From the NCBI RefSeq assembly GCF_026340465.1, contig NZ_JAPEPC010000001.1:2173501-2237500 (forward strand): 64,000 bases of DNA. The letters run 5' to 3'. The number at the start of each line of letters is the position of its first letter. Position 1 is the first letter of the stretch. A program made the position numbers and the translations under genes. Positions 54,272-63,061 of the stretch are shown piece by piece. Below the pieces are notes generated by a model. The model was not told the DNA's origin. It searched no databases and saw only the letters and a list, made by a program, of their open reading frames with translations. The DNA comes from Streptomyces sp. NBC_01306 (lineage in GTDB: Bacteria > Actinomycetota > Actinomycetes > Streptomycetales > Streptomycetaceae).

Positions 54272-54784
54272 GTGTCGGAATCAGAAGCAGCAGCAACAGA
54301 AGCAGCAGTAGCGGTGGAAGAAACAACAGCAGGGCCAGGGGCAGTGGTACCGGGATCAGCATCACAGCCCGGGGCCGATCCGGCATCCCGGCCCTTCCCC
54401 GTCGAGCTGAACCACACCATCGTTCCCTCCCGGGACAACCGGGAGTCCGCCGAGTTCCTGGCCACCGTGCTCGGTCTGCGGGCCGGGGCCGAATGGGGCC
54501 CCTTCGTCCCGGTGGAGCTGAGCAACGGCGTGACCCTGGACTTCGCGACCGTACCGCCCGGGTCGCCACTCCCCGTCCAGCACTACGCCTTCCTCGTCCC
54601 CGAGGAGGCTTTCGACGGGATCTTCGCCAGGATGCGGGCCACCGGTACGGACTTCTACGCCGACCCGTACAAGAAGCAGCCCGGCGAGATCAACCATCTG
54701 CACGGCGGCCGCGGGGTCTACTTCCTGGATCCGTCGGGGCACGCCATGGAAGTCATCACCCAGCCGTACGGCAACGCGGGCTGA
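54272..54784 (+). CDS. VOC/glyoxalase-like metal-binding domain protein
   Basis: The protein has 170 residues. An Ala/Glu/Thr-rich low-complexity start of about 40 residues precedes a vicinal-oxygen-chelate domain: ELNHTIVPSRDNRESAEFLA with a metal His, VQHYAFLV, and GRGVYFLDPSGHAMEVITQP with His and Glu. This could be a dioxygenase, a lyase or a drug-binding protein. GTG 54272 has GGAGG 9 nt upstream. It stands alone. Confidence 0.82.
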   Translation: MSESEAAATEAAVAVEETTAGPGAVVPGSASQPGADPASRPFPVELNHTIVPSRDNRESAEFLATVLGLRAGAEWGPFVPVELSNGVTLDFATVPPGSPLPVQHYAFLVPEEAFDGIFARMRATGTDFYADPYKKQPGEINHLHGGRGVYFLDPSGHAMEVITQPYGNAG

Positions 54785-54883
54785 ACCGCGCCCGCCGGCG
54801 GGCGGCCCACCGGGGCCGGTGAGCCGGCCGCCGGTGAGTCGACCCCGGTGGGGCGGGCCCCCGGTGGGCGGGCCGCCTGATGG

Positions 54884-56140
54884 TCAGGTGCCGTACCGTA
54901 CGCGGACCTCCCGCGGCCCCCGGGTGAACACCCCCTGCTCGACGGGGACATAACCGTCCTCGAAGCGCATGTCCGGCAGGGCGTCCAGGAGTTGGCCGAC
55001 CCCGGTCGACACCTCCGCCCTGGCGAGCAGGGCGCCCACACAGAAGTGCCGGCCCAGCGCGAAGGCCAGATGGTCGGCCGCCGCCGAGAACGCGGTGGCC
55101 GACGTCAGGTCCGTACGGAAGATGTCGAACGTGTCGGGGTCGGCGTACCGCTCGCCGTCGCGGTTGGCCGAGCCGATCAGACAGGTCACGGTGGCGCCGG
55201 CCGGGACCGTGCCGCCGCTCAGGGTGACCTCCTTCGCGGTCTGCCGCATGATCATGTGGACGGGCGGGGTGAAACGCAGGGTCTCGGCGAAGGCCCGGTC
55301 GATGAGGGTGCGGTCGACCCGTACCGCGGCGAGCTGCTCCGGGTGGGCCAGCAGATTGGCGAAGATGCTCGCGATGGCCTTGTCGGTGGTCTCGCCGCCG
55401 GCCGCGAGGAGCAGGCTGCAGAAGGCCTTGATGTCCTCGTCACTCATCCGCACCCCGTCGACCTCGGCAGCGCAGAGCGCGGAGAGCAGGTCGTCGCCCG
55501 GGTGCTCCCTGCGGTGCTGGATCACCGGGATCATGTACGCGGCGAACTCCTGGCGGGTGCGCTCGCCCGCCGCAGCGACCTCCGGGTCCCCGGTCAGGTT
55601 CCCGAGGAACGCGATCACCGACGTGTACCAGCCGTGGAACTTGGCGTGGTCGGCCTTGTCCAGACCGAGCATGTCGGCGATGACGTTGACGGGGAAGCGC
55701 GTGGCGAACCCCTCCACGAGGTCCACGGTCCCCGACCCTGTCCCCGGAGCGGCCCCGTCGAGCAGCGTGTCGATCAGCTCGCGGGCGTTGCGCTCGATGA
55801 CCGGCAGGAACTTCTGCTCCAGGTCGCTGCCCCGGAAGGCCGGCGCGACCAGGGCCCGGCGGACCGCGTGCTCACGCCCGCTGAGCTGAAGAATCGTCCG
55901 GCCGTGTACCGGTTCGAGCTGCCAGTCGTAGTTGTCCGTGGTGAAGGCGGCCTCGCGGTCCTTGAAGACCCGCTCCACGTCCTCGTACCGCGAGACGACA
56001 TAGCTCTGCATGGCCTCGTGCCAGAGCAACGGCTTGTGCTCGCGCAAGGCGCGGTAGACGGGGTACGGGTCCGCAGCGAACTCCGGCGAGAGGATGTCCG
56101 GGATGTTCGGGGTGTTCGGGATGTCCTGGGCGGTGGACAT
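54884..56140 (-). CDS. Cytochrome P450
   Basis: The protein has 418 residues. I-helix AAGGETTD (AGxxT), K-helix ETLRF (ExxR) and the haem loop FALGRHFCVG with the axial Cys near residue 367 are all present. It is a soluble bacterial class I P450 that needs a ferredoxin; none is encoded next to it. ATG 56140 has GAGGAG 6 nt upstream. The substrate is unknown, and the neighbours do not form an obvious pathway. Confidence 0.93.
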   Translation of the reverse strand: MSTAQDIPNTPNIPDILSPEFAADPYPVYRALREHKPLLWHEAMQSYVVSRYEDVERVFKDREAAFTTDNYDWQLEPVHGRTILQLSGREHAVRRALVAPAFRGSDLEQKFLPVIERNARELIDTLLDGAAPGTGSGTVDLVEGFATRFPVNVIADMLGLDKADHAKFHGWYTSVIAFLGNLTGDPEVAAAGERTRQEFAAYMIPVIQHRREHPGDDLLSALCAAEVDGVRMSDEDIKAFCSLLLAAGGETTDKAIASIFANLLAHPEQLAAVRVDRTLIDRAFAETLRFTPPVHMIMRQTAKEVTLSGGTVPAGATVTCLIGSANRDGERYADPDTFDIFRTDLTSATAFSAAADHLAFALGRHFCVGALLARAEVSTGVGQLLDALPDMRFEDGYVPVEQGVFTRGPREVRVRYGT

Positions 56141-56401
56141 GGTCACTCCTCGGGTGGGCGGACTCCCGGTCCGCGAGAGCGGGTCACCAGCACGGTAGTT
56201 GAAGGGCCGGGTCACGTTCAGGGGTGTCTCGGGACTGACCCGGAGCCGGGCGCAGGGCCGGGCTCGGGGCTTGTCATCGGATGGTCCGCGCCGGGCTCCG
56301 GCGGGTGCGGGCCGGAGATCACCCCGTCCGGTCCCTTGGCATGATGGTCTCCGGTCGGGCGGCCGTCGGCCGACCGGAGTACCGAGCATGAGGGAGCCCC
56401 T

Positions 56402-59400
56402 GTGGCGCGCCATCTGATCGTCGTGGACCCGGCAGGCGCGGGCGACCACCGCACCATCGGCGAGGCGCTGAACGCGGCGCGCGGCGGCTCGGTGATCAGC
56501 GTCAGGGCCGGGCGGTACGACGAGAACCTGGTCGTCACGAAGCTGGTCACCGTCGTGGCCCACGAGCCGGGCGGCACGGTCGAGATCGCACCGCGCAGCG
56601 GCAGCGCCGTACAGGTGCTCGCCGAGGCGGTGAAGCTCTCCGGTCTGCGGTTGGTCGCGGGCGGGGGCGGCGACGAGGACGAGCCGGTGGTGGATGTGCC
56701 GCACGGTCAGGCGGCCCTGGAGGAGTGCGAGGTGTTCGGCAACTCCTGGGCCGCGCTGCTCTCCAGGGACGAGGGCTCGCTCGCCATCCGCGACACCACC
56801 GTGAGCAATCCGGCGGGCGCGGGGATCGTCGACCTGTCGTCGCGGACCAGCGTCGTCGAGGGCTGTGTGCTGGAGCGGCTGGGCAGTTCGGGCATCGTGC
56901 TGGGCGAGGACGCCGCTACCGAGGTGCGCGGCTGCACGGTCCGGGACGCCGGGGGCAACGGCGTGCTGGCCAACGGCCGGGCGCGCGGCTCGTTCACCGA
57001 TGTCACCGTGGAGCGGACCGTCAAGCCCGGTGTCGCCGTGGAGGAGAACGCCACGACCAGGTTCACCGGTGTACGGGCCGTCGACTGCGTGATCGGTTTC
57101 CACATATCGACGGCCGCGCAGACCGTACTGACCGACTGCGCGGCCACCGGGTCCACCACCCACGGCGTCACCCTGTCGGGCGCCACGGATCCCGAGCTGA
57201 CCGGGCTGCGGGTCGACCGGCCCGGCGGTCACGGCATCGCGGTCACCGGGCGCTCGCGCGGCACGTTCACCGACGCCCGTGTCACCGGGGCCCGTTCGGC
57301 CGGCGTGCTCGTCCAGGACGGTTCGTCCACCGTGCTGGTCCGCACCGAGGTGGCCGAGGGCGCGGCGGACGGCATCCTGCTCACCGGCGCCAGCACCGCG
57401 CGGCTTGACCGGGTCACCGTGACGGGGGCGGCCGGGCACGGGATCGTCGTCACGAACGGTGCGGATCCGGTGCTGCGCCGGGTCGAGGTGACGGACACCG
57501 GCGGGCACGGCATCGACGTACGGGACGGGGCCCGCGGGAAGGCCGAGGCGTGCACGGTCACGTCGGCGGGCGGCTGCGGCATCCGCGCCGGGGAGGCCAG
57601 GCCGTCCTTCCAGGGCACGGCCGTGCGGTCCGCGGCACGGGCCGGTGTCTCGGTCCTGGCGGGCGGCGCAGTCACGCTCGTCGACTGCGAGATCGGGACA
57701 CCCGGCACCGACGGGCTCGAATTGGAGGGCGCGGGGGCCGAGTTGACGGCCGTACGGGTACGGGTGCGCGGTGCGGGCCGGCACGGGGCGAGCATCGGGG
57801 CGGACGCGAGCGCCGAGCTGACCGAGTGCGTGTTCGCGGCGGGCGGCGGGGACGGACTGCGGACGGTGAGCGGGCTGCGGGTGCGCGCCGCCGGGTGCAC
57901 GGTCACCGGGAACAAGGGCGCGGGCGTACGCCGCGGGTCCACCGCGGGCGAGCTGGTGCTCGACCGGCTGACCAGCGAGGAGAACGGCGAGCCCGACATC
58001 ACGGGCGAGAGCGACGGGCAGGAAGGCGCCCCCGGTGACCCGCGCGGCCCGCTGGCGCGGCTGGACGAACTGGTCGGTCTGCGCGCCGTGAAGGAGCAGG
58101 TCGCCACCCTGGTCAACCTCAACCGGCTGGCCGAACGGCGCCGCGAGGCGGGGCTCCCCGTCCCGGCCACCGCCCGCCATCTGGTGTTCGCGGGCCCGCC
58201 CGGCACCGGCAAGACGTCGGTGGCCCGGCTGTACGGGAGCATCCTCGCGACGCTGGGGGTCCTGCGGTCCGGCCATCTGGTCGAGGTGGCCCGCGCCGAC
58301 CTGGTGGCGAAGGTGGTCGGCGGTACCGCGATCAAGACCACCGAGGTCTTCGAAGAGGCCCTGGGCGGTGTGCTGTTCATCGACGAGGCCTATGCGCTGA
58401 CCCAGGGCGGCCCTTCGGGCGGCGGCGCGGACTTCGGGCGGGAGGCGGTCGACACGCTGGTGAAGCTGATGGAGGACCACCGGGACGACGTGGTGGTCAT
58501 CGCGGCCGGCTACTCCTCCGAGATGCACACCTTCCTGGCCTCCAACCCGGGCCTGGCGTCGCGTTTCAACCGTACGGTCGAGTTCGAGAACTACACGGTC
58601 CCCGAGCTGATCACCATCGTCCGGCTGCTGTGCGAGCAGAACCGCTACACGGTGGGCGAGGAGACCGAACGGGCGCTGGCCGTGCACTTCGAGCGGATGC
58701 ACAAGGACACGTCGTTCGGCAACGCGCGCGCGGCCCGCAAGGTCTTCGAGGAGCTGATCGACCGGCAGGCGCTGCGGCTCGCCGTCATGCCTGAGGTCTC
58801 CGAGGAGGACCTCACGACGCTGCTCCCTTCGGACGTGGGCGAGCAGGCAGCGGCGGCGATCGGCGCGGGCGAGAGCGAGCCGGCCGACGCCGCCAGACTC
58901 GACGCGATCATGGCGGAACTGGCCTCGCTGGTGGGCCTCGACGACGCCAAGTCGCAGGTGCAGGACCTGGTCAATCTGCTGGCGACGGCGCGCAGACGGC
59001 GGGCGGCCGGGCTGCCTGCCCCTTCGGTCGGCCACCATCTGGTCTTCACCGGCCCGCCCGGCACCGGCAAGACGTCGGTGGCCCGGCTGTACGGGGAACT
59101 GCTCGGCGCGCTCGGGGTGCTGCCGCGCGGCCAGCTGATCGAGGTGGCGCGGGCGGACCTGGTGGGCCGCTATGTGGGGCACACCGCCCAGCTCACCCAG
59201 GAGGTCTTCGCGCGGGCGCGCGGCGGTGTGCTCTTCGTCGACGAGGCGTACGCGCTGACCCCGGCGGGCGGCTCGGGCTCGGACTTCGGCCAGGAGGCGG
59301 TCGACACCCTGGTGAAGCTGATGGAGGACCACCGGGACGACACGGCGGTGGTGGTCGCGGGTTACGAGCGCGAGATGGACCGCTTCCTCGGCTCCAACCC

Positions 59401-59698
59401 CGGTCTGGGCTCGCGCTTCTCGCGCCGGGTGACGTTCGGCGCGTACTCGGCGGAAGATCTGGTGGAGATCGTGCGGCGCCAGTGCGAACGCGACGGGTAC
59501 GACTGCGCACCGGAGACGGTGGTGCGGCTCGGGCGGCACTTCGACGAGGTGCCGCGCGACGCGAACTTCGGCAACGCGAGGTACGCGCGGCGGGTGCTGG
59601 AGTCGATGATGACGCGGCAGGCGGGCCGGCTGAGCGGGATGCCGGATGCGGGGCCGCGGGAACTGCGGCTGCTGCTGCCGGAGGACCTGGTGGTGTGA
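56402..59698 (+). CDS. Giant right-handed beta-helix protein with two CbbX-type AAA+ domains
   Basis: The protein has 1098 residues. Residues about 1-530 are more than 15 turns of a pectate-lyase-like parallel beta-helix, with recurring G-I-x-V and GHGI/GAGV steps (for example GGHGIAVTG, AGHGIVVTN, GGHGIDVRD). After a linker, two CbbX/CfxQ/SpoVK-type AAA+ modules follow, each with GPPGTGKTSVARLYG (near 598 and 883), a LFIDEAYAL or LFVDEAYAL Walker B, and an arginine-finger region NPGLASRFNR or NPGLGSRFSR. EccA of type VII secretion shares this AAA type. GTG 56402 has GGGAG nearby. Confidence 0.88.
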   Translation: MARHLIVVDPAGAGDHRTIGEALNAARGGSVISVRAGRYDENLVVTKLVTVVAHEPGGTVEIAPRSGSAVQVLAEAVKLSGLRLVAGGGGDEDEPVVDVPHGQAALEECEVFGNSWAALLSRDEGSLAIRDTTVSNPAGAGIVDLSSRTSVVEGCVLERLGSSGIVLGEDAATEVRGCTVRDAGGNGVLANGRARGSFTDVTVERTVKPGVAVEENATTRFTGVRAVDCVIGFHISTAAQTVLTDCAATGSTTHGVTLSGATDPELTGLRVDRPGGHGIAVTGRSRGTFTDARVTGARSAGVLVQDGSSTVLVRTEVAEGAADGILLTGASTARLDRVTVTGAAGHGIVVTNGADPVLRRVEVTDTGGHGIDVRDGARGKAEACTVTSAGGCGIRAGEARPSFQGTAVRSAARAGVSVLAGGAVTLVDCEIGTPGTDGLELEGAGAELTAVRVRVRGAGRHGASIGADASAELTECVFAAGGGDGLRTVSGLRVRAAGCTVTGNKGAGVRRGSTAGELVLDRLTSEENGEPDITGESDGQEGAPGDPRGPLARLDELVGLRAVKEQVATLVNLNRLAERRREAGLPVPATARHLVFAGPPGTGKTSVARLYGSILATLGVLRSGHLVEVARADLVAKVVGGTAIKTTEVFEEALGGVLFIDEAYALTQGGPSGGGADFGREAVDTLVKLMEDHRDDVVVIAAGYSSEMHTFLASNPGLASRFNRTVEFENYTVPELITIVRLLCEQNRYTVGEETERALAVHFERMHKDTSFGNARAARKVFEELIDRQALRLAVMPEVSEEDLTTLLPSDVGEQAAAAIGAGESEPADAARLDAIMAELASLVGLDDAKSQVQDLVNLLATARRRRAAGLPAPSVGHHLVFTGPPGTGKTSVARLYGELLGALGVLPRGQLIEVARADLVGRYVGHTAQLTQEVFARARGGVLFVDEAYALTPAGGSGSDFGQEAVDTLVKLMEDHRDDTAVVVAGYEREMDRFLGSNPGLGSRFSRRVTFGAYSAEDLVEIVRRQCERDGYDCAPETVVRLGRHFDEVPRDANFGNARYARRVLESMMTRQAGRLSGMPDAGPRELRLLLPEDLVV

Positions 59699-59931
59699 GC
59701 TGATCCGGCCCGCCGCGAGCGGCAGCCACCTGTGATGTCGCATGAGGAAGCCCGGGACAGGACACTCCCGGCCCGCTCCTCCAGGGGGCCCAGGGAGCCG
59801 GACGCTGAATCCCGGGTCGGGGGGCTAGCCCCCGGGAAGGTGTCGGGCCGGCCCCAGCGCGCCCGGGCCGCTGCACGCGCGACGATCTTCTCGGCAGCGC
59901 TCGACAGCACACACCTTGGGAGTGATCACAC

Positions 59932-61275
59932 ATGATCGGCAACGGGAAGCGGCTCGCGGCAGCGGCTCTCGCCCTGGCCGCGACGCTGGCCCCCGCGGCG
60001 GCCGCGTACGCAGCGCCGGCGGCGTCCGCACCGGCCGTCGCGTCGGCCCCCGTCCGCGCACTGGACCGGATCGCCCATCCGCTGCGGTCGACGGAGCCGG
60101 GCGCCGGCACGGCCGACCTGCACGCCCTGGGGGTGATGGCCGGCGACGCCAAGGTGGTCGGCGTGGGCGAGGCCACGCACGGCTCGCACGAGTTCTTCGC
60201 CCTGAAGGACCGGGTCTTCCGCTACCTCGTGGAGCAGAAGGGATTCACCACCTTCGCCCTGGAGATCAGCTGGTCGGCGGGTATGCGGATCGACGACTAC
60301 CTCCAGCACGGCGACGGTGACCGCGACGCGCGGCAGGTCGTGCACGAGGTGATGGCCGGATCTCCCTGGGACCGCGAGGAGTTCGTGACCCTCGTCCGGT
60401 GGATGCGCGACCACAACCGCCGGCACCCCGACCGCCCGGTCCACTTCCTGGGCGACGACATCGGTGCGCCCAAGCTCGACGAGCAGGTCTTCGACAGCGT
60501 CACCGACTACGTACGGCGGACCCGTCCGGAGTCCCTGCCGCGCCTGAACGAGATCCTCACCGGTCTGCGCCCGCTCGACGACGCCATCGCCTATCTGAAC
60601 CGGCCGCTCGCGGAGCGGCAGCAGAACGCGGCCAAGGCGCGGCAAGTACTGGAACTCGTACAGGGCCAGAGGTCGGGGGGCGGCGACAACTACGAGTTCG
60701 CCCTGCAGAACGCCCGTAACATCGCCCAGACCTACACCTTCCTGACCGTCGACCCCGGCGACCAGGAGTCGCTGACCGCCATGGAGCGCTACCGCGACCA
60801 GGTGATGGCCGAGACCACGGCATGGTGGCAGCGGCACACCGGCGGCAGGATCCTGCTGTCGGCCCACGACGACCACGCAGGCTATGTGGCCTCCGACCCC
60901 ACGACGTACCCGAAGACCCAGGGCTCGTTCCTCCGCGACACCCTGGGCGCGGACTACCTCGCCATCGGCACCACCTTCGACCGGGGCGCGTTCCTCTCCA
61001 AGGACGAGGCGCTCGGCGGCGAGTGGAAGAAGTTCACCGTCGGCCCGGCCGGTCCCGGCACGAACGAGTACACGCTCGACCAGGTCCGGTACCGCGACTA
61101 CTACGCCGACCTGCGCAAGGCCCCTGCCGCAGCCCGCAGCTGGCTGGACATCTCGCGGCCGACATACAACGTCGGCACGCAGTACCCGAACGACAAGACG
61201 CCCGAGATCGCCGTCGGCAGGGCCTACGACGTCCTGGTCCACCTCCACACCGTCCGGGAGGCAGGCAAGCTGTAG
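59932..61275 (+). CDS. Secreted erythromycin-esterase-like hydrolase
   Basis: The protein has 447 residues. An N-terminal signal peptide (basic NGKR, then an Ala/Leu run to about residue 28) precedes the erythromycin esterase domain: VVGVGEATHGSHEFFALKDR with the key Glu and His, ALEISWSAG, FLGDDIG and LLSAHDDHAGY. Cytoplasmic EreA/EreB open macrolide lactones. Secreted streptomycete members are of unproven substrate. ATG 59932 has GGGAG 9 nt upstream. Confidence 0.9.
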   Translation: MIGNGKRLAAAALALAATLAPAAAAYAAPAASAPAVASAPVRALDRIAHPLRSTEPGAGTADLHALGVMAGDAKVVGVGEATHGSHEFFALKDRVFRYLVEQKGFTTFALEISWSAGMRIDDYLQHGDGDRDARQVVHEVMAGSPWDREEFVTLVRWMRDHNRRHPDRPVHFLGDDIGAPKLDEQVFDSVTDYVRRTRPESLPRLNEILTGLRPLDDAIAYLNRPLAERQQNAAKARQVLELVQGQRSGGGDNYEFALQNARNIAQTYTFLTVDPGDQESLTAMERYRDQVMAETTAWWQRHTGGRILLSAHDDHAGYVASDPTTYPKTQGSFLRDTLGADYLAIGTTFDRGAFLSKDEALGGEWKKFTVGPAGPGTNEYTLDQVRYRDYYADLRKAPAAARSWLDISRPTYNVGTQYPNDKTPEIAVGRAYDVLVHLHTVREAGKL

Positions 61276-61304
61276 CGCCCCGGCGCGAACCGGGCGTCAG
61301 CCGG

Positions 61305-61595
61305 TCACCGGGCGGGCCGGCCGACGCCCATCAGCGTCTGCTGCCCGTTCGCGACGAGCTGGCGCGTACCGTCACCGTGCACGCCGTACACCTCCAACTG
61401 GCAGACGGTCAGCGTGCGTCCGGACTTCAGCACCGTCCCGATGGCCTCGATGTGCTCGCCCACGGCGGGCGCCGGCAGGTTGATCTTGTACTCGACGGTG
61501 AGGATCTCGCTGTCCTCCCGCAACAAGGTCGGGCCCGCGTAGCCACCGGCCGGGTCACGCGGGCAATTCGTCCGCCGTCCACCGGGCGTCCACAA
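61305..61595 (-). pseudogene. C-terminal remnant of a PaaI-type hotdog thioesterase
   Basis: The readable part, from GGYAGPTLL through LTVEYKINLPAPAVGEHIEA and GRTLTVCQLEVYGV to ANGQQTLMGV, is the second half of a PaaI/YdiI-like hotdog fold (about 80 of about 140 residues). The first half with the catalytic Asp/Glu helix is missing, and upstream sequence does not resemble the family in any frame. No ribosome site precedes the open frame. A short expressed protein is not excluded. Confidence 0.65.
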
Positions 61596-61669
61596 CGGAG
61601 AGGCCGGGTGCGGCCCGGACCGCGGGACGCAGCACCGGCCCGCGCCGCACGGTCGATAGGATCACGCAC

Positions 61670-62884
61670 ATGCCGCCCCGCCTCGCTCAACTCCCGGCCA
61701 CAGCCGCCCTCGTCACGCTCCTCGCGGGCGCGGCCACCGTCGCGGGGGCGGCCGCTCCCGCGGTGGCCGACGACTCCCCGACGCTGCCCGCCGTCTCGTC
61801 CGCGCCGCCCGCGGCGGGCGGTTGTGTCCGGCCGTCGAAGAAGCACTCCGACCTGACTCCCTGGCCGCAGCGGTACATCGCGCCCTCCCGGGCCTGGCCC
61901 TCCGCGCGCGGCGCCGGGGTGACCGTCGCCGTGGTCGACACCGGGGTCGATGCCGGCGGGGCACCCGCGCTGGCGGGGCGGGTGACCGCCGGGCCCGATG
62001 TCGTGTCGGGCGGGACCGCGGGCAAGGACTGCGTCGGGCACGGCACCTTCGTGGCGGGGATCGTCGCGGCCGGGCAGAAGTCCGGCGTCGGGTTCGCAGG
62101 GGTCGCGCCCGACGCGCGGATCCTGGCGGTCCGGGTGACCGGCGCGGACGGGTCGGCGACCGCCGACAAGGTGGCCGCCGGAATCCGGGCGGCGGTGGCG
62201 GGCGGGGCCCGGGTGGTGGATGTGCCGCTCGCGCTGAACCGCGGCAGCGCCTCGCTCACCTCGGCCGTACGGGATGCGGTGCGGCACGACGCACTGGTCG
62301 TGGCCCCGGCGTACGGGCCGAGCAACTCGTCCGGGGAGGCGGCACCGGCCGCCTATCCGGCAGCGCTGCCGGGCGTGCTGGCCGTCGCCGCGCTCACTCC
62401 CGGGGGTGGCCCCGACCAGAAGGCCGCGCCCGCGACGGCCCCCGGCATCGCGGCCCCCGGCACCAGCCTCATGAGCATCGGCCCGGGCGGAGGCGGGCAC
62501 TTCAGCGGCAGCGGCGCCGACCTGGCGACCGGTTTCGTGGCGGGTACGGCCGCACTGGTGGACAGCTACCGTCCCGGCCTGACCGCCCAGCAGCTCACGG
62601 ACCGGCTGACGTCGACGGCGTACCCGGGGGCGGCGGGCACCCGGTCACTGACGGGCGCCGGAACGGTCGACCCGGCGGGCGCGGTGACAGCCGTACTGCC
62701 CACGTCGGCGCCCCGCCCCGCACGCCCCGAACCCGCACCGCAGCTCGCGGCAAGTACCGGGCACAGCGCCCACGCGGGCGCGGTCGCGGTGGCCGGTGGC
62801 GCGGCGGGGCTCATCGCGCTGACGGCGTTCTTCGCGGTGGTGCTCCCGCGTGCACGGCGCCGGGGCTGGCGCGCGGGGGTCTGA
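61670..62884 (+). CDS. Mycosin-like subtilase lacking the catalytic serine (probable pseudoprotease)
   Basis: The protein has 404 residues. The layout is that of type VII secretion mycosins (MycP): signal peptide (about 1-34), subtilase domain with VAVVDTGVD (Asp near 90) and GHGTFVAGI (His near 124), a Pro/Ala linker, and a C-terminal membrane helix (GLIALTAFFAVVL) with a basic tail. The usual GTSxAxPxVAG box reads SGADLATGFVAG, so the nucleophile Ser is Asp284. The oxyanion AAGN motif reads PAYG. Proteolysis is therefore unlikely; binding or regulatory work is possible. Confidence 0.85.
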   Translation: MPPRLAQLPATAALVTLLAGAATVAGAAAPAVADDSPTLPAVSSAPPAAGGCVRPSKKHSDLTPWPQRYIAPSRAWPSARGAGVTVAVVDTGVDAGGAPALAGRVTAGPDVVSGGTAGKDCVGHGTFVAGIVAAGQKSGVGFAGVAPDARILAVRVTGADGSATADKVAAGIRAAVAGGARVVDVPLALNRGSASLTSAVRDAVRHDALVVAPAYGPSNSSGEAAPAAYPAALPGVLAVAALTPGGGPDQKAAPATAPGIAAPGTSLMSIGPGGGGHFSGSGADLATGFVAGTAALVDSYRPGLTAQQLTDRLTSTAYPGAAGTRSLTGAGTVDPAGAVTAVLPTSAPRPARPEPAPQLAASTGHSAHAGAVAVAGGAAGLIALTAFFAVVLPRARRRGWRAGV

Positions 62885-62917
62885 CTCCGGGGCCGCAGGG
62901 CTCCTGTACCCAGCCGT

Positions 62918-62937
62918 CCCGGGACTGTCGTCCCGGG
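62918..62937. terminator. Small hairpin terminator after the subtilase-like gene
   Basis: CCCGGGAC (62918-62925) and GTCCCGGG (62930-62937) form an 8-bp stem with a TGTC loop, 33 bp after the stop. The next gene converges. Confidence 0.6.
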
Positions 62938-62938
62938 G

Positions 62939-62983
62939 GCCTGCCGTGCACGTGTCTGCCGTGCACGGGCCTGCCGTGTGGGG
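62939..62983. repeat. Three imperfect 15-bp tandem repeats
   Basis: GCCTGCCGTGCACGT, GTCTGCCGTGCACGG and GCCTGCCGTGTGGGG follow one another at 62939-62983. No coding or hairpin role is seen. Confidence 0.75.
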
Positions 62984-63061
62984 TCGCCGCGACCAGGTTG
63001 ATGAGAGTGTCCCCGCCGGTGAATGCGAAAGATCCGAAACCGAGGGGGCCCACCGCGCCGG

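Noticed and set aside
54884..59743. A 1619-codon open frame on the minus strand spanning the P450 and antisense to the beta-helix/AAA+ gene
   Set aside because: Only the last 418 codons (P450, with its own ATG and ribosome site) show protein-family motifs. The rest is Arg/Gly/Val-rich antisense reading of a high-GC gene with clear motifs on the plus strand.
56402..62884. A type VII secretion locus
   Set aside because: Only the EccA-like AAA type and a mycosin-like pseudoprotease are present. No eccB, eccC, eccD, eccE or esx gene is in the window, so a locus call is not supported.
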